A stretch of DNA of 64,000 nucleotides from Roseiarcus sp963742305 (GTDB lineage Bacteria > Pseudomonadota > Alphaproteobacteria > Rhizobiales > Beijerinckiaceae). A program made the position numbers and the translations under genes. Below are positions 19,488-28,962 of this stretch, piece after piece; position 1 is the stretch's first letter; the number at the start of each line of letters is the position of its first letter. The notes under the pieces are model-generated. The model had not been told where the DNA came from. It saw only the letters and a program-made list of their open reading frames with translations, and did not search any database. The DNA is taken from positions 124,001 to 188,000 of the forward strand of contig CAVULN010000016.1 in NCBI GenBank assembly GCA_963742305.1. Reading direction: 5' to 3'.

Positions 19488-19679
19488 CATGACGCAAGTG
19501 TGGGATTGAATGGGCGGCGCGGCGGCGAAGCAGCCAGCCTATCTGGTCTCTATACGCTCGCGCGGCGCGCGCCCTCAACTCATCATCGTTCCGGACTTGG
19601 GGCCTTTCGCTTCGACTATTCAGGCCTGACGAGAATTCATCTCGACTTGGCGGCATGGCGTTTCTCGTAGGATAACTCG

Positions 19680-20249
19680 ATGCCAAAAAAGATCCTGATC
19701 TTACGGGGCAATTCTGCAGGCGCAGGAACGTTTCCGGACGAGGAAGGACACAAGATTGCGTGGCCCGAGGGTGCTTTGCACGTACGCGCCGCCAGCGAAT
19801 ACGCTAGAAGTAGGGGGTTTGAGCCAATAGTCCTGGACGTGCCGGGGCAGCCGCAAGGTCAAGGCAGTCCGCAGGCTAAAGCCGCTCTCAAGGAATTCTT
19901 TAACGATCAGGAGATTTCGGCGTTCTATGGGTTTTCCGGCGGGGCGTACAACTTGAGGCATATTCTCGAATATCTGGCGTTGAATAAACCAGAAGCCCTG
20001 CGCCGTATAATTTTGATCGTCGTTCTGGGCGTGCCTGATCGGCCAAAAGCCATGTTTAAGTCGTCCAGATACAATGATATTGTAAGGAACAGCAATCACC
20101 ACGCGGCGTGGGCGCCAGTAAGTTGGGAGGTTGTCTACGGAACAAACCCGCCACCCTCAGCGCTGCCAAAAGGAATTCCGAAGAATACCGACACGCACAT
20201 GTTCGGCCCGGATGCGTTGCTAGCGGGAGGGTGGGTTGATCATGCTTAA
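19680..20249 (+). CDS. Unknown protein with a GFSGG nucleophile-elbow-like motif
   Basis: A 189-residue protein I cannot assign to a named family. It starts with a strand and loop (KKILILRGNSAGAGTFPDEEG), has PIVLDVPGQPQGQG, then YGFSGGAYNLRHIL, which looks like the nucleophile elbow of an alpha/beta hydrolase, then IILIVVLGVPDRPKAM. The C-terminus DTHMFGPDALLAGGW offers a possible catalytic His. There is no signal peptide or membrane segment. GC is lower than in core genes. It lies in the same direction as the M15-like peptidase gene; a lytic or lipid-active role is only a guess. Confidence 0.6.
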   Translation: MPKKILILRGNSAGAGTFPDEEGHKIAWPEGALHVRAASEYARSRGFEPIVLDVPGQPQGQGSPQAKAALKEFFNDQEISAFYGFSGGAYNLRHILEYLALNKPEALRRIILIVVLGVPDRPKAMFKSSRYNDIVRNSNHHAAWAPVSWEVVYGTNPPPSALPKGIPKNTDTHMFGPDALLAGGWVDHA

Positions 20250-20312
20250 GAAAGCGTGGTTCGCTGATGTCGCGTTTTTAGCGAGCCCCCCACTCTCGCG
20301 CGAGCGCGCATC

Positions 20313-21552
20313 CTAATCCTCGATCGCCTGATAGGCGAGGGCGCGCAGATCGAGTTCCGGCAGGTCGAAGCTCATCATCGACTGCGTCATGAAGAGGCCG
20401 ACCAGCTCTTCCTTTGGATCGACCCAGTAGTGGGTCTTCGCCGCTCCGGACCAGCCGAACTCGCCGGCAGACCCCGGCGCCCCGGATTGCGCCACATCCA
20501 TGAGCACCCTCGAGCCGAGCCCGAAGCCGTAGCCGGGCAGGGGAAGGCCGCCGATCTCGAGGGGCAGGAGCGAGGCCGGGACGAAGTTCGAGTGCATGAG
20601 CTCGAGCGTCTTGCGCCCGAGAATGCGCGCCCCGTCGAGCTCGCCCGCCATTGGCGAGCATCTGGGCGAAGCGGAAATAGTCGTGCGTCGTGCTGAACAG
20701 GCCATGGCCGCCGCGCACGAACACATCGGGCGAGTCGACCGGATAGGACTTCGAAACGTCGAGCCGGTCGTTGACGCCCCTGGCCCATGCGGCGAGCTCG
20801 CCGCTCACGGTCACGCCTGCCGCGGTCACATCGGGTCGGCCGTACATCGCCGCCAGACGGCTCCGTTTTTCGGGCGGGACGCCGAACGCCGTGTCGGTCA
20901 TGCCCAAAGGGTCGAACAGACGCTCGCGCAGGAACGAGCCGAGCGGCCGGCCCGAGATCACCTCGATCACCCGGGCGGCCACGTCGATGCCGACGCTGTA
21001 GCGCCAGCGCGTCCCCGGCTGAAAAGCGAGCGGCAGCCGCGCCAGATCCTCAATCGCCGTTTCAAGCGAGCACTGGGCGTCCATCAGCTTGGCCGCGTGG
21101 TACATTTTGTCGGCAGGCGAGGCCTCGACGAAATGGTAGGAAAGGCCGCTCATGTGCGTCATCAGGTCGCGCACCAGGATCGGACGAACCGGATCGACGA
21201 GACCGCCGTCGTCCTGCCTCACCTTCACGGCCCCGAACGAGGGAATGTATCGCGCCAGCGGATCGATGAGCCTGAAGCGCCCTTCCTCGAGCAAGGTCAT
21301 CAGCGCGACGCAGATGATCGGCTTGGTCATCGAGTAGAGGCGGAAGATCGTATCGGCGGTCATGGGCGATCCCGCCTCCTTGTCGCGCCAGCCGAAGGCG
21401 CCCGCGTGGACGACCCTGCCGCGGCGGGCGATGAGCGTCACGATCCCGGCGTAGACGCCGCGGTCGACGTAAGCCTGCATCGCCGGACGGACGCGCTCGA
21501 GGCGCTTTGCGCTCATGCCCGCTGCTTCGGACGGTTCGACTGCGATGTTCAT
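20313..21552 (-). CDS. Serine hydrolase of the beta-lactamase class C fold (frameshifted)
   Basis: Serine hydrolase of about 413 residues of the EstB/AmpC-like family. The SxxK motif is SMTK (IFRLYSMTKPI), and RYSVGIDVAARVIE carries the second motif (YSxG). The first frame ends at QMLANGG; the continuation ELDGARILGRKTLELMH to AYQAIED lies in another frame. One extra G in the run at about 20646-20650 explains it exactly. ATG 21552 has AAGGAGGA upstream. No signal peptide is visible, so it is probably cytoplasmic; substrate unknown. Confidence 0.85.
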
Positions 21553-21717
21553 GCTTCCTCCTTCGGATGATGGCCACGCCCCCACCGTCGAACTGACCTC
21601 AAAATACGCCGAAAACCCGTCATCCTGCTGATTTTAAAGTTGCCGGGGACCCTGTAAGGCGGTAGCTCACGGAGACGACGAAACGACGAGCGCGCAAACC
21701 TCTCATGGGGACGGGCG

Positions 21718-23466
21718 ATGGGCAAGCGCAGGTTCCGGATCGTTCTGATCAAGCCGTCGCATTACGACGACGACGGCTACGTCATTCAGTGGCGCCGCTC
21801 GACCATCCCCTCGAACAGCCTGGCCAGCGTCTATGGCCTGCTTCGCGAATGCGCGGAGGAGCGCGTTCTCGGGGCGGACGTCGACATCGAGTTCGAGATC
21901 TACGACGAGTGCAACACGGTCGTCGACATTCCCGCGATCGCGCGGCGGATCCTGGCCGACAGCGGAATGGCGGCGCTGGTCGGCGTCCAGTCCAATCAGT
22001 TTCCGCGCGCGCTCGACATTGGCCGTGAGTTTCGCAAGCTCGGTGTGACGGTCGCCGTCGGCGGCTTCCATGTGTCCGGCTGCATCGCCATGCTGCCTGA
22101 GCTGCCGCCTGATTTGAAGGAGGCGCAGGCGCTGGGGATCATTCTCTACGCAGGGGAGGGCGAAGGCCGGCTTGCCGACTTCCTGAAGGACATCGATTCG
22201 GGCAAGCCGAAACCCGTCTACAATTACCTCAACGACATGCCCGACATGGCCGCCGCGGCCATCCCCGTTCTGCCGCACCCAGTGGTGACCAGGGTCGCCG
22301 GCCACTACACAAGCTTCGACGCCGGACGCGGGTGCCCGTTCCAGTGCTCGTTCTGCACCATCATCAATGTCCAGGGCCGCAAGTCGCGCTATCGCACCGC
22401 CGACGACGTCGAGGCGATCGTGCGCGCCAACGCGGCGCAGGGGGTGACGCGCTTCTTCGTCACCGACGACAATTTCGCCCGCAACCGCAACTGGGAGCCG
22501 ATCCTCGACCGGCTGATCGACCTGCGCGAGAGACAGGGCTTCAAAATCCGCCTTCTGCTCCAGGTCGACACGCTCTGTCACAAGATTCCGGGCTTCATCG
22601 ACAAGGCGGCGCGAGCGGGGTGCAACCTCGTCTTCATCGGGCTCGAAAACATCAATCCCCAGTCGCTCATGGGCGCGAAAAAGCGCCAGAACAAGATCTG
22701 GGAATATCGCGAGATGCTGCTCGCCTGGCGGCGCGCCAAGGTGATGACCTGGGCGGGCTATATCCTCGGCTTTCCCACCGACACGCCGGAATCGGTCGCC
22801 CGCGACATCGAGACCATCAAGCGGGAATTGCCGGTCGACATTCTCGAATTCTTCTTCCTCACGCCCCTCCCGGGCTCGGAGGACCACAAGGTCCTTCATC
22901 TCAAGGGCGCGTGGATGGACAAGGACATGAACAATTACGATCTCGAGCATGTCTGCGCCCACCATCCGGCGATGTCAGCGGACGAATGGCGCGGCGTCTA
23001 CCGCGACGCCTGGGCGCGGTATTATTCGGACGCCCATGTCGAGGCAGTGCTGCGCCGGGCTGTGGCGAGCGGCATCAATCCGCGCAAGATCGTCGATGCG
23101 ATGACGGTGTTCTCCGGCTCGTCGCGCATCGAGCGCGTGCACCCGCTGCAATTCGGCTATGTGCGGCGCAAGATCAGGACCCAGCGACGGCACGGCCTTA
23201 AGGTCGTGAACCCGGTCCTCTTCTATCCCTGGCGGGCGTGGGACTTCGCCTTGGTCGCGGCGAAATGGGGCGCGCTCGCCTGGCGCTACCGCAAGATCTA
23301 TCGCAAGGTCGCCGCGGACAAGAACGGCGCGGCTTACATGGACGAGGCGCTCAAGCCTTCGGTCGACGTGGATCACGAGCACGATTTCGTCGCCGGCTAC
23401 GCCGACAAGATCCCCGACACCTATGGCGCGCCGAAGCGGGAGGCTGCCGCAGCGGCGGCCGAGTGA
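21718..23466 (+). CDS. Radical SAM protein with N-terminal cobalamin-binding-like domain
   Basis: A 582-residue protein. Residues 1-150 look like the B12-binding Rossmann domain found in class B radical SAM enzymes, though the usual DxHxxG cobalamin motif is not visible. The 4Fe-4S motif CxxxCxxC is present as GRGCPFQCSFC near residue 205. The SAM barrel continues through RFFVTDDNFARNR, IGLENINPQSL and GYILGFPTDT. The C-terminal part (HHPAMSADEWRGVYRDAW) resembles the tail of hopanoid- and BchE-like enzymes. ATG 21718 is used. It is convergent with the cyclase gene, and no pathway neighbours identify the substrate. Confidence 0.8.
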   Translation: MGKRRFRIVLIKPSHYDDDGYVIQWRRSTIPSNSLASVYGLLRECAEERVLGADVDIEFEIYDECNTVVDIPAIARRILADSGMAALVGVQSNQFPRALDIGREFRKLGVTVAVGGFHVSGCIAMLPELPPDLKEAQALGIILYAGEGEGRLADFLKDIDSGKPKPVYNYLNDMPDMAAAAIPVLPHPVVTRVAGHYTSFDAGRGCPFQCSFCTIINVQGRKSRYRTADDVEAIVRANAAQGVTRFFVTDDNFARNRNWEPILDRLIDLRERQGFKIRLLLQVDTLCHKIPGFIDKAARAGCNLVFIGLENINPQSLMGAKKRQNKIWEYREMLLAWRRAKVMTWAGYILGFPTDTPESVARDIETIKRELPVDILEFFFLTPLPGSEDHKVLHLKGAWMDKDMNNYDLEHVCAHHPAMSADEWRGVYRDAWARYYSDAHVEAVLRRAVASGINPRKIVDAMTVFSGSSRIERVHPLQFGYVRRKIRTQRRHGLKVVNPVLFYPWRAWDFALVAAKWGALAWRYRKIYRKVAADKNGAAYMDEALKPSVDVDHEHDFVAGYADKIPDTYGAPKREAAAAAAE

Positions 23467-23485
23467 TCACTGGAATCACTCGGCC
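23457..23485. terminator. Bidirectional terminator-like hairpin between convergent genes
   Basis: A perfect 11-base inverted repeat (GGCCGAGTGAT and ATCACTCGGCC) around a 7-base loop spans the stop codons of both the radical SAM gene (+) and the cyclase gene (-). No clear T-run follows on either side. Confidence 0.65.
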
Positions 23486-24568
23486 ACGGTGAAGACGGCG
23501 CATGGCGCGGCGATGCCTCGAAGCGCGTGCTCGCCGAGGGGGACCAGCGGCGCTCTGCTCTCGGCGGCGAAGGCGCCCGAAGCGAGAACCGCCCTGTCGA
23601 GCGGCCGGCATAGCCCCTCGAGGCGGCTCACCAGATTGACGGCGGGGCCGATGGCGGTGAAATCGAGCCGGTCGGCGGCCCCGATATTGCCCCAGACCAT
23701 TTCGCCCACATGCAGCGCCGCGCCGAAGGGCAGGGGCGGGAGACCCTCGCGCCCTCGCGCCGCGTCGAGATGCGCCATCCCGCTTGTCGCGGCTGCGACC
23801 GCGTTCAGCGCCGCCTCGCAGGCGGTTTCGGCCGAGGGGCCCTGAACCGGAAAGATCGCCAGCACGCCGTCGCCCATGAACTTGAGCACTTCGCCCCCGA
23901 ACGCGTGCACCGCGCCCGCGATCCGGTCGAACCAGGCGTCGAGCGCCGAGATCACCGCCGCCGGCGGACTGGTCTCGGAGAGCGCGGTGAAGCCGCGCAG
24001 GTCGGCGAACAGGAGCGCCGCCTCGATCGTCTCGCCGGCGCCCCGCCTGAGCGCGCCGGACATGACCCGCCCGGCGCTGCGCCTGCCGAGATAGGCCTCG
24101 AGCGCCGCGGTCAGGGTCGCGCGCGCCGCAAGCGCGGCGAGGGGGGCCGCGGCGAAGCGCGCGGCCTCGCGCAGGCGGCCGGCCTCGCGGGCCTTGAACG
24201 CGCGGGGCCCGATCCACGCGAGCCTCGGGCCGTCCGCGCCCGGCCCGACGGCGTCTTCATGGACCGGGCCGGCCGCGAGGCCCTGAAGCCAGCGCCGTCC
24301 GGCCTCGCCCGGGGGACTGGCCGCGCCAGCGGCCGCGTGCGCGCCGGCGACAAACCCGAGGGCCTCGATCACCTGGCCGCTGTCGGCGCGCCAGAGCCAT
24401 GTGCGCCGGGCGATCAGCGGGTGGGGAGAGGCGAGCGTGAGCGCGCCCCCCGAGAGCGGCGCGCCATCCCCGATTAGCCGCTGGCCAAGGTTCGCCAGGA
24501 AGAGCTCGGGAGTGGGCGTGCTCCGCGGCCGCGTCGAGGAGCCAGGCGAGAGTGGGAGCGAGCGGCAT
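23476..24568 (-). CDS. Class III adenylate/guanylate cyclase
   Basis: Soluble class III cyclase of about 364 residues. The catalytic domain begins at EAALLFADLRGFTALSE (first metal Asp) and continues with GGEVLKFMGDGVLAIFP (second metal Asp), GNIGAADRLDFTAIGPAVNLVSRLE and ALRGIAAP. The N-terminal 150 residues are a variable sensor region. In the main frame the N-terminus has no good start; another frame begins MPLAPTLAWLLDAAAEHA at ATG 24568 and would join TPELFLANLGQRL after a one-base shift around 24515-24560. I give the gene that start. Whether it makes cAMP or cGMP cannot be told. Confidence 0.82.
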
Positions 24569-24723
24569 GGGAGGCTCTTACAGCGCGCCCCGCCGGCCGT
24601 CATTCAACCAAGTGGTTGACTTTCGGCGCCCGCGCGTCCACAAGGTCCGGAGGCGCCGCCTGTCGATTTGGCGCTGCGCCATCCGTCATGGGGCTGGATG
24701 ATCGTCCTTCGAGGAGAAATCAA

Positions 24724-25183
24724 ATGGATAAATCGCTCATCGTCCGGCGCGAGACCCAGATCGCGGCCCCGCCCGCGACCGTCTTCGCTTTCCTGACCGA
24801 TCCGCAGAAGATCCTGAGCTGGATGGGCGCCGAGGCGCGAGACCGAGGTCCGCCCGGGCGGGCTTTATCTCATCAAGAACGTCTCGGGGCGGCCCGACCG
24901 CACCGCGCGCGGGCAGTTCCGCGAGGTCGTTCCGGTCCATCGGCTCGCCTACAGCTTCGGCTGGGAGGGGGACGAGGAGGTGCCGCCGGGATCGGGCCTG
25001 GTCGAGATCGATCTCGTCGAGCGGGACGGCGGCACACTCGTTCGCATGACCCACAGCGGACTCCCCAACGCCGCCCAATGCGCCGGCCACGCCAAGGGCT
25101 GGGCGCACTATCTCGGCCGGCTCGGAATCGCCGCCGCCGGCGGCGATCCGGGGATCGATCACGGTCCGGCCGGGCCCGGTTAG
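24724..25183 (+). CDS. SRPBCC/AHSA1-like protein (frameshifted)
   Basis: Small START-like (SRPBCC) domain protein of about 152 residues of the kind linked to AHSA1. The N-terminus MDKSLIVRRETQIAAPPATVFAFLTDPQKILSWMG is in one frame; TEVRPGGLYLIKNVSGRPD, the QFREVVPVHRLAYSFGWEG core and WAHYLGRLGIAAAG at the C-terminus are in another. The shift lies near 24835-24845. ATG 24724 follows GAGGAG at ideal spacing. Such proteins often sit with an ArsR regulator, but none is adjacent. Ligand unknown. Confidence 0.8.
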
Positions 25184-25653
25184 GCGCGCGTCTTCGCTTC
25201 GCTCGGGCGAGGTCCGGCTCGAGCCGAACCGCGCGGCGAGGCCCATGGATTCAACCAGGGCGCGAGCCGCGCGCAAGCAAATGCAATAAATGGAAGCAAA
25301 ATGGCTTCCATTTGCTTCCGTTTATTTCTCGGAATCTGGACATTTCAATGGGTTACGGGCGAAGAAATAAAAAAATTCTCCGGCTTTTCGGCTCGCCCCA
25401 CAGGTTGCACGCCAAACCGTCTCAAGCACGTACACACCTCCGTCCCGCCGGCGCCTGGCGCAAGCGGGTTTTGGATTCGGTCAGTAAGAACATATAACCT
25501 TTAATTCCGATTTTTGCAAGAAGATCGTTATCGGCAGCCAATTCTTAGCTATTAAGTTGTTGCTTTCGTTTGATTTTTAGCGGTTGCGCCGTCATGTCTG
25601 CCGTTTAGGATCACAGGAGGCGGCCCTGGTCGTCGCTTTCGCGGCTCGCCTTT
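25184..25653. other. AT-rich interval without genes
   Basis: About 470 bases of markedly lower GC than the surroundings, just before the methyltransferase remnant. It includes a strong hairpin at 25288-25313. No frame has a recognisable product. It looks like the edge of a transferred and eroded segment. Confidence 0.5.
25288..25313. repeat. Perfect 10-base inverted repeat
   Basis: AAATGGAAGC and GCTTCCATTT around a 6-base loop, in the AT-rich stretch before the methyltransferase remnant. No T-run follows directly; it may be a terminator or an old element end. Confidence 0.55.
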
Positions 25654-25839
25654 TTAGAGGCTCTCGGTATGGCCGAACGGGATCTGAGGTCGTTTGCCGT
25701 CAATGACTTGCGCGGCGGTGAGGAGTTGCAGCTTTAGGAACTTCCGTCCGCCCATTTCGTAGAAGCCGGCGGAAGCGGCGGTTCCGACGCTTTCGCGCAG
25801 CACGTCGAGATTGTCGCCGTAGTAGAGCTTATTGGTCAT
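25654..25839 (-). pseudogene. Internally deleted DNA methyltransferase remnant
   Basis: A 61-residue frame that joins two distant parts of a site-specific DNA methyltransferase. The start, MTNKLYYGDNLDVLRESV, is the usual N-terminus of beta-class (type III-like) adenine/cytosine methyltransferases, just before the DPPF/DPPY catalytic block. The rest, SAGFYEMGGRKFLKLQLLTAAQVIDGKRPQIPF, matches the C-terminal end of the same family. The catalytic motif, SAM-binding motif and target-recognition region between them are gone. A strong GGGAGG precedes the ATG at 25839, so a short peptide could still be made. No restriction gene is seen nearby, but an IS4-type element lies 157 bases away. Confidence 0.75.
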
Positions 25840-25996
25840 GGCCTCCCGTCGCCGGAATCACCGTGTCTTTGTTTAAGCTTGCCGCAGACGAGTTCAACCG
25901 CTGCGGGTGTTCCGGATTTGTTCTAGCGCAGGAATGTGCTCAGCGCAAGGGCGGTGTGGAGCGCAATGCGCTCTCCGTAGATGGCCGGGACGAGCC

Positions 25997-26009
25997 CACG
26001 GCTGTCCGG
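25997..26009 (+). repeat. Left terminal inverted repeat of the IS4 element
   Basis: CACGGCTGTCCGG, the exact complement of 27257-27269. Confidence 0.8.
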
Positions 26010-26010
26010 T

Positions 26011-27166
26011 TCAAGTTGAGCTCAAGCGGAGTTGGAGCTGGTTCGAGTTGGGCGGCGGGGGAGGCGGCGGTTTGCGGAGCCGTGTGAGATCTTTTCTATG
26101 CATGAGATTGGCGCGCACGAGTCGAACGAGCTCGAGGAAGCCAGGAACGTCTTTCGTGATCTGTTGCAGGGCGCGCATGAGAAGATAGGCGATGAGGGCG
26201 ACGGCGATCTGGATGCGCACGGCGTTTTCCGATCTTCCAACGAATTTCGTGATCCTCAGCGTCTGTTTCATCAGACGGAAGAACAACTCGATCCGCCAGC
26301 GGCGCCGGTAGAGATCGGCGATCTCCTGGGCGGGCGCGTCGAGATCGTTGGTCATCAGGCGCAGGGTCTCGCCGCTTTCGGTCCTGACCACGATCTCGCG
26401 CACGGCGTCCTGCATCGGGTTCCTGCGGTTCATCGCCTGTCGGGCCGGCAGAAATCCGGTCCGGTCGCCGAGCAGCGCCGATCCGGGCGGAAGCGGCAGG
26501 TCGCGCGGGCTGTTCAACGGCGTGTTGGTCTTGAAGCGCGTCACCAGGCGGCAGCCGAGCGCGTCGAGCTCGCTAAAGAAGCCGAAGTCGTAATAGCCGA
26601 GGTCGAAAACATAGGTCGCGCCGGCTTCGACCGGCATTGCCTTGGCGGCCGTGATGTCGTTGACGTTGGCGGCGGTGACGGCGTGGTAGACCGGGCGCCC
26701 GAGGTCGGGATCGTAGACGACATGGCTCTTCACGCCGAAGACGCCGGTCGAGAAACGCGCCCATTCCGCGCCGACGCCAGCCAGCCTCAGCCCGGTCGAA
26801 ATCGATCAGCCGCACCGCGTCGGCCATCTTTCGGCGGGAGCCGCGGCCGGCTTGAGCCAGCATCGCCTCGAACAGGCCGGTGAAGATCCGGAAATCGCGG
26901 GCGCGATTGGCGTCGGCGAAGGTCGAGCGCTTCGGCGCGACGGCGCCTGCGTGATAGAGCCGGCCCTGATGGCTCGCCATCGTCGCCTCGATCTTCCGCA
27001 GCGAAGAAGCGCCGCTCAATTGCGCGAACAGAAGCGCGCTCAGGTGTCGGCGCGAGGTGAAGCTGCGCGCCGCGGCGTCGGCCCCATACGCCTCCGCCAG
27101 CCTGTCGAAGGCCGTCCAGGGGACGAGTTTCAGAAGATCGTGAAAGACGCTATCCCTGTGCCGCAC
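26011..27166 (-). CDS. IS4-family transposase (frameshifted)
   Basis: DDE transposase of about 385 residues with an N-terminal DUF4372-like domain (RHRDSVFHDLLKLVPW). The two frames meet exactly in the first catalytic-Asp motif: removing one T from the TTT run (AAA at 26799-26801 on the plus strand) restores LIDSTGLRLAGVGAEWARFSTGVFGVKSH. The second Asp is in YVFDLGYYDFGFF, and the IS4 signature Y-2-R-3-E-6-K is present as YRRRWRIELFFRLMK. The C-terminus has a run of seven prolines. As written the element is inactive, but given the many similar shifts in this window it may be intact in the organism. Confidence 0.85.
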
Positions 27167-27256
27167 GGCTTTGATCCTTTCCCGTGTCCCGATGAGTCGC
27201 GAAACTCAGGATCCGAGTAAAATCAACGCCGTGCGCCCATGCAAGCATTTCCTATG

Positions 27257-27269
27257 CCGGACAGCCGTG
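27257..27269 (-). repeat. Right terminal inverted repeat of the IS4 element
   Basis: CCGGACAGCCGTG on the plus strand, the exact complement of 25997-26009. Confidence 0.8.
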
Positions 27270-27401
27270 CGACAAGCCCGGCCATGACGAAAAAAGGCTC
27301 AGGCTCGCAACGGCGCAAAAGGCGAACAACCGACCCGGAGTTTGCGCGAAAATCCGCCATGAGAGACCGGACGGGGCTTGGCGTCAGGCGCGGCGCACGC
27401 C

Positions 27402-28454
27402 CTATTTCCTCGCCCGCTTGCGTTCAGCCTGCGTGGCCGCGAGGTTCTCAGCGGCTGTCTGATCCCGTGGATCGACCCGCAGGGCGGCCTGGTAGTCGGC
27501 GATCGCGCGGTCGAGATCGCCCTTGCCTCGGAAGGCCGCGCCACGATTGTTGTAGGCGTCGGCGAACGCCGGGTTCAGCTGGATCGCGCGGTCGTAGTCG
27601 GCGATCGCGCGGGTGAGATCGCCCTTGGCCTGATAGGCGTTGCCGCGGTTGGTGAGAAAATTCGCCCGCGGAGAGAGTCGAACCGCCTCGCTATAGTCGA
27701 TGATGGCGCGGTCGTACTCGCCCTCCGCCTCGTAGGACAGGCCGCGATTGTCGAAATAGGCGGGCTCGGACGGGTCGAGCTTGATCGCCTCGCTCTCATC
27801 GGCGATCGCCTGAGCGTTGCGGCCGAGCTTTTCATAAGCCGCGCCGCGATTGGAATAGGCGCGGTCGCTGCGGGGATCGAGCCTGATCGCCTCGTCATAG
27901 TCCTTGATCGCGTGGTCGTAATCCTTTTTGAAATAATAGGCCGCCCCGCGATCCCGGAACCCTAAGCTCAGTTTCGGATCGAGCCGCAGCGCTTCGTCGT
28001 AGTCCTGGATCGCGCGATCGTATTGGCCCTTTTCGACGAATACGTCGCCGCGGTTGTCGAAAGCCTTCGCGTCTTTTGGATCGAGCCGCACCGCCTCGCT
28101 TGCGTCCGACAGCGCCCGGTCGAGCCTACCGATCGAGCGGTAAGCGTTGGCGCGCTCGCGAAAGGCCCGGGCGTTGTTCGGATCGAGCCTGATGGCGCGA
28201 TTGAGATCGGCGAAGGCCTGGCTCATCTTGTTGGCGTACCAGGCGGCCTGCCCCCTGTTCACGAGCGCCTCCGCGACCGCTTTCGGCGCGTTCCGCGCAG
28301 CTTTGATCAACGCGTCGCAGGCCGCCATGCGCTGCTCGGGAGAGAAGGCGCTGTCGTCGTCCGCGGCGCAGACCGCGGCGTTGGCGTTGCCCTGCGCGCT
28401 CGCCGGCGATGCGGCGATGGCGGCGATGAGGCAAAGGACGACGCGGGATCGCAC
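27402..28454 (-). CDS. Secreted tetratricopeptide-repeat protein
   Basis: A 350-residue protein with a signal peptide (VVLCLIAAIAASPASA) and about eight consecutive TPR units between residues 65 and 335, each of the form A(F/Y)NNRGxAY..KGDLDRAIADYDRAIRLDP. It is probably a periplasmic protein-interaction scaffold; partners are unknown. The start is GTG 28454 with GGGAG upstream. The stop is 132 bases from the IS4 element. Confidence 0.85.
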   Translation of the reverse strand: MRSRVVLCLIAAIAASPASAQGNANAAVCAADDDSAFSPEQRMAACDALIKAARNAPKAVAEALVNRGQAAWYANKMSQAFADLNRAIRLDPNNARAFRERANAYRSIGRLDRALSDASEAVRLDPKDAKAFDNRGDVFVEKGQYDRAIQDYDEALRLDPKLSLGFRDRGAAYYFKKDYDHAIKDYDEAIRLDPRSDRAYSNRGAAYEKLGRNAQAIADESEAIKLDPSEPAYFDNRGLSYEAEGEYDRAIIDYSEAVRLSPRANFLTNRGNAYQAKGDLTRAIADYDRAIQLNPAFADAYNNRGAAFRGKGDLDRAIADYQAALRVDPRDQTAAENLAATQAERKRARK

Positions 28455-28626
28455 AGTCTGTCTCCCATGAACGGCCGGGGAACTATGGCGCCTATTCGAT
28501 AACGCGCTGTGACCTTCATCACTGAGGGGTCAGCAGGCGCTCCGAAGCCGCTCGCAACTCGGCTCTCAAAACCGTTTCGACAGGTGCGCGGCTTGGATTA
28601 ACCGCGCCAAACAGCGGCTGGCGCCG

Positions 28627-28954
28627 CTACCCCCGCTCGGACCGCGCCCGGCTGAAATGCTGGGCGAGGAAGAGGGCGTTGAGGAGCGCGCCGAGGCCGA
28701 CGAGGGCCCATTCGAGGGCGACGTCGGCCCCTTTCGGGACAAACTCGAGCAGCAGCGCAAAACCCACCGCGAGATTAAGGAACCCCCAGAGGACATTGAC
28801 GACCGGCGAGGAGTTCGCCGACGCCCGGGGGCGAGGCGAACGGCGTCGGAAACCAGCGGCCGCTGATCCCCTGAACGAAATGGGGCACGCCATTCGCCAG
28901 AAGCAGTCCGGCGACGAATTGCAGGAGGTAGATGTACCAGGGGAGAGAGAACAT
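28627..28954 (-). CDS. Small three-helix membrane protein (frameshifted)
   Basis: About 109 residues. The first frame gives MFSLPWYIYLLQFVAGLLLANGVPHFVQGISG to ASPPGVG; the second continues SSPVVNVLWGFLNLAVGFALLLEF and ALVGLGALLNALFLAQHFS. One base is off between 28805 and 28825. Together they make a three-helix inner-membrane protein of an uncharacterised family. Its start is 8 bases after the AbrB-family gene, so it is likely the last gene of the clc operon. Neither half alone would be credible. Confidence 0.68.
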
Positions 28955-28962
28955 CTGGCGGC

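Larger units (their letters stand above)
25997..27269 (-). mobile_element. IS4-family insertion sequence
   Basis: About 1273 bases bounded by a perfect 13-base inverted repeat (CACGGCTGTCCGG at 25997-26009 and its complement at 27257-27269). One transposase gene fills the element, its stop being 2 bases inside the left repeat. Flanks show a possible imperfect duplication (GACGAGCC to the left, GACAAGCC to the right). Confidence 0.8.

Noticed and set aside
21703..22965. 420-codon minus-strand open frame
   Set aside because: Antisense to the radical SAM gene, whose CxxxCxxC motif is unmistakable.
26799..26801. Programmed ribosomal frameshift in the IS4 transposase
   Set aside because: IS4-family transposases are made from a single frame, and the T3 run is not a slippery heptamer. 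An error or inactivating indel fits better.
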